Shown here piece by piece: positions 57,858-64,000 of a stretch of DNA of 64,000 bases; the first letter of the stretch is position 1; each line of letters begins with the position of its first letter. Source of the DNA: Torreya grandis (Eukaryota; Streptophyta; Pinopsida; Cupressales; Taxaceae). Under the pieces are notes generated by a model. The model was not told the DNA's origin and did no database searches. It was given only the letters and a program-made list of their open reading frames with translations. The stretch spans positions 5,008,501-5,072,500 of the forward strand of contig JARHVA010000349.1 of NCBI GenBank assembly GCA_037957365.1, in the 5' to 3' direction. Both the position numbers and the translations under genes were made by a program.

Positions 57858-60421
57858 TGTAGGTTTATCTATGATGTCTCCAAGGTGACCAAGGTTGTTT
57901 ATGTTAAGTTGTCATTGATGTCAAAGAGAACATGTTGTATTAATGCATTAATGACAAAGTGATTACATTGATGGTTTGGAGAGATATGACACATTTGTAG
58001 GTCTATAAAATGATAAAGAAGAAGTTGTGAGGCATCCATAGATGTCTTGGTTAATATATGGTATGTCACTTGATCATTTGGAATGAGAAACATGCATCTT
58101 ATAGCTTAAGAGAAGCTAGATTATCACTACGCATCATACATATATGATTGAACCATCAAGTTTATATATTTAATATAGGGTCTCAAAAAGTTAACCAAGG
58201 TTAAAGGATTTTATGGAGATGTTGTTTATAGTGCCAAGAACATACCCTAAAATATTTGACTCTTGAAGTGCTTTATAGCTCAAGTTATAAATCTTCAAAG
58301 TTGTACTTGTAGATTATGTGGGCCAAAGACCATCAAGTTTATAAGTTGAAGTCTAAGGTCATTTTTTCTAGTTAGATCTAATGATAATCATTAATCAAAT
58401 CAATATCTAATGGTGAGCATTTTATTATACCATATAATGATCCAACAGTGCATATGATCTTATCAGACTTGATCTAACAGTTTGTATTCAGTCAAAATGT
58501 CATAGAATCTAAGATTGCATACACTAATGACAAATGTCACTATCTCATTGAGTTGACATAATATCAATGGTTCATGCAAATTTGTACTAATAGAGATCAA
58601 TGGTGTGTGTCGAGTCAAAATTTAATTATGTAAAAGGCACATAGAGTTGCCAAGTGAAAACATCATGGGAGTAATGATCTAGATCTAATGGTGAGCATTT
58701 ATTAATAAATACTAAGCTACTCAGAAGACATCAATGGTAAGTATTTGTCCATAGTTGATAGGATGCACAAGATGAGGTTAAGGTTCTTGATGTTTAATGT
58801 TTGTATAGTGACCATTGGAATTCAAATATTCAAATTCATGAGGGAAAACCAATGCTTAGTTTCTAGGCTATATATTTTGATCTAGGATGAATTTCTTGAT
58901 GAAGTATAAAATAAAATTTGTAGAGGACTTCAAGGCACATCCATATAACCTATTTATGAAGTCTAAATGTTTTTACAATAAAATTTATTAAGCTCTAAAT
59001 TTGATTGTGTATTTTATCATGTTTTGTAAGTGACCCAAGAAGGATATTTGAGTTGTTCTTGATAGTATTTTGATGTTACAAAATGATCTAATTATTATAA
59101 AGTGTTGTATACTCAATGAGGATCATCTATGTATATTTTGGAGGTTTGAACAATCCATATTCAATATGAATAAAGGCTTGGAAGTTGATTATTTATTTGT
59201 TAATGGTACTACTATGTATATAATTATATTTGAACAAATTGTGCTTTAGTAGAAGAGAATTTTTGTGAATGTATTCACATAAATATGTTATAAGGGTTAT
59301 ATGGAGTGGAACCATATAGTTAAAATCGATCCTATGCTCTTAATTTTCTCGATGGAGTGATAAATGGGTGAATAGGTCTTGATGAAACCTGTAAGGGCTA
59401 ATAGGGCCTAATTGAAAGGCATAACTACTTAAGTGTGACCCATAGTTGTTATGGATGACCTATGAGTATGTTATTGAGCTATGTAATATGTCTTAAGGGG
59501 TAAGCCAATTATTATTTTTGACTTGATTAGTGATATTCATGAGGACTCTATAAAATCTGAAGACCAAGGCAATGGTTTCTAGACTTGTGAGGGAAGAAAA
59601 GAGCATATGTGACATTGAGTGAAGGAACCTTTGAAAGATAAGGTATAGGTTAGTGAGTAACATTAGAGAGAAAATAAGATCAATCATTTTCATCTAATCA
59701 ATTTGATAAATGTGAACATATAGGTCATTGGACCTAATAATCCTAGAAGAGGTAGATTGAGTGATTATGCCCTAGAGGTTGATTGAGTGAGTGTGCTTAG
59801 CAGATGGATTGAAGAGATAAGTAGGTTGAGAAGTGTGTGCATGACCTATGGGTCATGTTTCTTATGTTTTGATAGAGTTATTATAGGCTTTCTAATTGTG
59901 TGTGTGCATAAAAGTAAAAGTGATCTAAAAGGGTATTTTTGGTTGCATTGCTTGTGTGTGAAAAATTGTGAGAGTGTAAAGGGGAAAGAGTGAAAGTAAG
60001 ATAAGTCCATCATTATGTGTAGAAGACATCAAATCAAAGGTGGAGATCAGATCAAGATATCTAAGTGGGTGCTTGGTGGCCTAAGGGGTTGGTGCCTCTT
60101 TATGGGATGGGTGTCACACTAAACTAAGGAATATGTATTCTTTGATAATTGGGTGATGGTCTAAATTTTGGATCTTTTTTCATAATACTATAGTCCATAT
60201 TAAAGGTTTAGTGGGTTTTATCCCCCAAGAGGGTTTTCCACATATATGATGAGTTCATGTGATGTATGCTCTTATATATGTTTTTGATATATGTCCTTTC
60301 ATGTTTATGTTGCTTGATCAAGTTAGTTTATGTTGAATGTGTAAGAGTTGGGAACTGAATTGGATTATCAAGCATCACTGATTCACCCCCTACCTCCCTC
60401 TGAATGATTTTACCTCTAGCA
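57858..60421 (+). repeat. 3' LTR of element B (2564 bp)
   Basis: It starts TGTAGGTTTATC and ends CCTCTAGCA (A-to-G against CTAACA). It aligns with 51985-54543, with roughly 15 percent difference by eye in the first ~260 bases. TATAAAA is at 59549-59555. Confidence 0.85.
59549..59555 (+). promoter_or_regulatory. TATA box of element B 3' LTR
   Basis: TATAAAA in GACTCTATAAAATC, matching the 5' LTR box at 53675. Confidence 0.5.
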
Positions 60422-61505
60422 AGGTAAATCCTTATACTAGTTATATAATTTACCTGGTGGATCTATAAACTTATTTTTAACACTCAAAGAGTCTTACATA
60501 TCTCATTTAAATAAGATAATAGGTACTAAATTAAAAGTTTAACATATTTAAATATTTTAAAAATATCATGATGAACCTATAGAATATTTCATTTTAAAGT
60601 TCAAAAATTTATCACATTGCTTAGTGTATCAACCAATTGACTTTAAAAATAAATTAATATTTAGTAAAGGTTTTTACCTCCACTTAGGGAAAAAAACATT
60701 TTATAATGCTTATACATATTTTTAGTGACTCTAATTTGATGTTCATGCCTATGAATGTGATTTTTTATATGTACACAATTATGCCTCTAATTCTAATAGT
60801 TCCCAAAATTTAATAACTTAAGCCTTAAAAATAAATCTTCGCCTAAGAAGGAAGATAAGAATAATAAATTTAATAAGAATATGACTTGCATGAGTCTTGA
60901 TCATTCCATTATGAATAAACACTTGTAATTTTATAGATTTATGGATATATCAAGTGTTATTTTATGAACACTTGTTTCCTACTATTTATTACTCTATCTT
61001 TTTTACTTTTAGGGAAAAGGAGAGAAACAAAAGATGAGGGGTGTGTACCTAGTAAACATTGTGCTTGTTAATGACCAAATGAAGTGAGAGATCCTTTCTG
61101 GTGAGGAAGGACTACTTGCAATAAGACCACACTAAAATAACCTATTTGTTAGATGAGTATGAAGGGTGGACTACCTAACAATGCTAGTTCTAAGAAGTGG
61201 AAGCTCCCTTAGATGGTTGTCAATCCACTCCTCTAATGATAAAAAGATTTGATAACAAAAATAAAATATGTTTGCATTAATATTGACAAGAAATAAAATT
61301 CATATGCTAGAAATAAATAAAATTAACTATTCAATAAAATGTAGCATGATGGGTCAATACCATGCAAAAGTGGATCAAGGTCAAGTTTAGAGGATCTATA
61401 TAAATTTTGCAGATAGGCCAAAAATAGAAACAATGTCTGATTAGGTATGAAAGGGAAGAAATAATAGCCTATTATTTTCCCTAAAAGTGATTGTTGGTGG
61501 TTAAG
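60422..61505. other. AT-rich sequence right of element B
   Basis: No gene was supported. A short Lys/Asn-rich reading at about 60831-60900 (SSPKKEDKNNKFNKNM) is in the style of a gag tail and could belong with the broken frame at 50.9-51.8 kb, on the other side of element B; this is speculative. A purine-rich AGGGAAAAGGAGAGAAAC lies near 61011. Confidence 0.4.
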
Positions 61506-61599
61506 ATGACTAGTGATGGTTGTCCTAAGCATTGATGATTAGGTGACTGATGACGATTGTGATAACCATCAATGGTTATAATAACTAGCTATGGTTACC
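61506..61599. repeat. 19-bp minisatellite, cluster 1
   Basis: About five degenerate units of roughly AACCATCGATGGTTAGGNT, for example AACCATCAATGGTTATAAT near 61563, next to AACTAGCTATGGTTACC. Confidence 0.75.
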
Positions 61600-62109
61600 T
61601 GTAGGAGTGTGGTAAAATATTTGAAGTGGGATTGGCGAAACATGGCTGATGAATATAAGGTAGTGTGTGGATATTAGGGTGAGGGGTAATATGTAGATGT
61701 TCTGATCTAAATAGGAAACTTTAGTACAAAAATGAAATGTTAAAAACAACATGAGAATACCTATATAATATCAAATAGGTGATAGTTAAAATTTTAAGGA
61801 AATTAGGCAGCATAACAATACTTCAACCTTTAAAAGTCATGTGGATAGAGTTTTGAGGTCATGGATTTCTACATAAAGAAAACAAGGGAGCCTAGATGCA
61901 AATTATTGAATCCTCATCTCCTTTAAGAGCCTTGCATTTATAGAAAAAAAATACTAAGGAGAGATAAAGTTTCTAAGTTGGGCGAGGATAAAGATGCAAA
62001 TATGAAGGGAAAGAAAGTTATGAGGTGTGCATGGGAAATTTTATATTTTTTACACGAATTTATATCTTGTAGCTGGATGGTTTTATTTATTTTACAGGAG
62101 TAAAAACCT
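61600..62109. other. Spacer between minisatellite clusters 1 and 2
   Basis: AT-rich, no coding region or other feature seen. Confidence 0.4.
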
Positions 62110-62166
62110 AACCATTACTAATTAGGCTAACCATTGATGGTTAGGCCAACCATCGATGGTCAACCC
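62110..62166. repeat. 19-bp minisatellite, cluster 2 (three exact-length units)
   Basis: Three consecutive 19-bp units: AACCATTACTAATTAGGCT (62110), AACCATTGATGGTTAGGCC (62129) and AACCATCGATGGTCAACCC (62148). They define the unit length. Confidence 0.88.
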
Positions 62167-63175
62167 CTAAGTGTAAAAGGGATTAAAGATGGGTCAAAGG
62201 ATGATGTTACTAAAATGTTTAATAAAGGGTTACTAGTTACAATAATAAGTGTAAAAGCTAAGGTTAAGAACCAATCTAGGGTGATGTGACATCAAAAACT
62301 AGTCCAGGGGGTGTTTTTGAGTGTCTACATTTTCTCCCTTTTTGTTGTGCATCTTTAGGTCAATAAGCCATAGAATAAAAATGTGTGCTTATAGTCAAGG
62401 CTTAATTTACTTGAGTATGGAAGGAGAGTATTCCCCTTCAAACTAGGATTTGATGAGGTAACACCAGAATTGGGTCATGGTTTGATAAGTGGTAAAATGA
62501 GGGTCACGAGTAGGGTGAATAAAAGGTGTAGGACTTTGAAATGAAAATAAATACACAACATGTGATGAAATGTGATAGTAAAAAGCATTCAAAGATGAAA
62601 ATTTATAATGATGATAATACATTCAAGTGATAGGATAAGTGATAAGGTAACTAGTCACTAACATTAGTCATAGTTGATCAAGTTACATAGATCAAGTTAC
62701 CTAGAAAAGGTTAGTGTTTACTTAGGTATCTAGGGTAGGAAGTTCTCTTGAGAAAACATAAATGGGTTAGGTCACACAAAAGGTGGTATGGAATTCAAAA
62801 TTTCATCATGGAAAAATTGGTCAAGTCATTCATTAGGACCAAATCAAGGTTGTCACAAGGTATGTGAATAGGTTGGTGTAAACAAAAGCCAATGGTAAGG
62901 TGGTTGTGAGAAAATGGGTGGGTTGGTTGTTTGGGTAGGGAGTGGCTGAGTTGTCTCCTAATGCACTAGGTAAGAGGATGTTACCTACATAGTCTTAGGG
63001 ATAATGGATCCAACATGGACTTTAGGATGAATGTAGTTCTTGATGGTTGGGGAGAAGGTGACTCTTGAATAAGTGCAAGTGTGGCAAGAAATAGGTTAGC
63101 CTATGTGGATGCATTAAGAGGTTTAGTTTAAGTATAAAAGGGGTGGGAAAGGTGGGTAAAATAAATTATGCACCC
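62167..63175. other. Spacer between minisatellite clusters 2 and 3
   Basis: No gene seen. A short direct repeat GATCAAGTTACNTAG lies at about 62677-62705. The plus strand is G-rich and purine-rich compared with the rest of the window. Confidence 0.4.
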
Positions 63176-63309
63176 TAATCATTGATGGTTAGGGCTAACC
63201 AGTGATGGTTATGTAGTCGTCGATGGTTAAGGTGAACTATTGAAGGCTATGTAAATATTGATGGTTAGAGTTAACTGTAGATTATTAGGAAACCATCGAT
63301 GGTAGGTTG
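63176..63309. repeat. 19-bp minisatellite, cluster 3 (about seven units)
   Basis: Seven degenerate units of 18-21 bp, including TCATTGATGGTTAGGGCT, AACCAGTGATGGTTATGTAG, TCGTCGATGGTTAAGGTG and ACCATCGATGGTAGGTTGG. Confidence 0.85.
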
Positions 63310-63836
63310 GAAACCCTAAATCCATGGTAAAATGGAAAATAGTGACCATTTAAACCTCATTTACAAATTGAGTAAGTAGTGCATTATCTTTTTTGATCAT
63401 TTGGGATGAAGAGCTTGCATGAGTGTGTAGAATCATGGTGAGTTGTCAAGATGCAATTGGTGTATGAGAGTGAGAGTGTGATTGATCTGGATGCTAGAGA
63501 TGTTCATGGATAAGTGGTTGGGCATGGATTGAGGAATCACCACTAGTCATGATATGAGGTAGGCTATGTTTTAATTTTTATGTAAATTATATTTTGTGAA
63601 TCAAAGATGGGGAAAATATAAATAGAAATGTTAAATTAGGGCACAATGTATTTTTAAGGTTGGCATTAGGGTTTACTATTCTTGGGGTTTTACAAGATTT
63701 TTGTGGGGTGTATGAGTAGTTTATATGGTTTTAGAAGTGTAAAGTGTGTAGGGGTGTAGAGGGAGGGATAAAATGGTATTTTGGGGGCCATAGAGGAAAT
63801 TATAGTTATGTGTAGGAGGTTGGGGGGTCAAGGCTC
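63310..63836. other. G-rich spacer between minisatellite clusters 3 and 4
   Basis: No gene seen. Several short G runs lie near 63670-63830 on the plus strand. Confidence 0.4.
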
Positions 63837-63936
63837 ACCATTGGTAGTCACTTAATAGTGACCATTAGTGGTTAACCTAATTAGTGATAGTTGATCTTAG
63901 GGGTAAATTGACCCAAGGAGACCATCAACAGTTAAT
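63837..63936. repeat. 19-bp minisatellite, cluster 4
   Basis: Degenerate units such as ACCATTAGTGGTTAACCT and AATTAGTGATAGTTGATC, and an isolated ACCATCAACAGTTAA further right. Confidence 0.7.
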
Positions 63937-64000
63937 AAATGAGAGGTGGGGGGAGGTAAGACTTGGGTTGGGGTGGGAGGTTAGAGTTGGGTTGGGATGA

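Larger units (their letters stand above)
51985..60421 (+). mobile_element. Ty1/Copia-type element B, gag remnant only, related to A
   Basis: An 8.44-kb element with LTRs at 51985-54543 and 57858-60421, an initiator-Met-type PBS at 54546 and a PPT at about 57845-57853. The 3.3-kb interior has coiled-coil and knuckle remnants and the C-terminal segment shared with element A, with no UBN2-like gag N-terminus and no pol. LTR blocks shared with A include GTGGGTTTTNTC...AAGAGGG, a CCAAGAAGGATATTTGAG box and the TATA region. No target duplication was found: AATCA lies on the left and AGGTA on the right, and the 5' LTR start reads TTAAAATTT where the 3' LTR has TGTAGGTTT, so the left edge is eroded or rearranged. 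Confidence 0.82.

Noticed and set aside
61506..63936. CRISPR array
   Set aside because: Units are 19 bp, tandem or irregularly spaced, degenerate, without uniform unique spacers, and the context is a plant nuclear genome.

Overview
This window looks like an intergenic, repeat-filled stretch of a large seed-plant nuclear genome. It holds several LTR retrotransposons with plant-type PBS, PPT and TATA signals, many microsatellites, long AT-rich decayed sequence, and no recognisable host gene, tRNA or rRNA. The amount of old, eroded element sequence fits a slowly turning-over giant genome such as a gymnosperm, but that is inference and no species can be named from the sequence.

Layout. 1-5441 is anonymous AT-rich DNA with a hairpin-bearing degenerate tandem array (about 1.64-2.83 kb) and a diverged dispersed repeat (about 4.26-5.44 kb). 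5447-14491 is a complete Ty3/Gypsy-type element on the + strand, bounded by a perfect 5-bp target duplication CTAAG. It has 1.3-kb LTRs, a PBS and a PPT, and encodes a long broken gag followed only by the last codons of pol. 14497-17643 returns to old repeat DNA. 17644-27269 is a Ty1/Copia-type element (called A here), with 2.8-kb LTRs and CATGG target duplications, carrying a broken gag with up to five zinc knuckles and no visible pol. 27275-28430 carries the 4-5 kb repeat in inverted orientation. 28.6-33.7 kb is non-coding, with a loose ~180-bp periodicity, a 153-bp tandem duplication and a long TA tract.

33720-50429 is read as an old element on the minus strand (called C) with unusually long LTRs (about 4.9-5.0 kb) around only 2.4 kb of internal DNA that encodes a broken Tyr/Pro/Gln-rich and acidic protein. 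Its right-hand LTR copy is split by a 4.39-kb insertion (41958-46349) with TGCTC target duplications, most simply a solo LTR. 50.9-51.8 kb holds a broken reading frame with a short repeated KCD/KCN motif. 51985-60421 is a second Copia-type element (B), related to A, with 2.56-kb LTRs and an internal region reduced to coiled-coil, zinc-knuckle and shared C-terminal segments. The last 3 kb carries four clusters of a 19-bp minisatellite built on CATCGATGG.

How the parts fit together. All the elements with coding remnants (Gypsy, A, B, C) keep gag-like or structural sequence and show no reverse transcriptase or integrase core, so the window looks like a community of non-autonomous elements that would have depended on pol supplied from elsewhere. 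Most in-frame stops in these remnants, and many lost zinc-ligand cysteines, are explained by C-to-T or G-to-A changes, as expected of methylated, silenced repeats. All coordinates, alignments and difference counts were made by eye.
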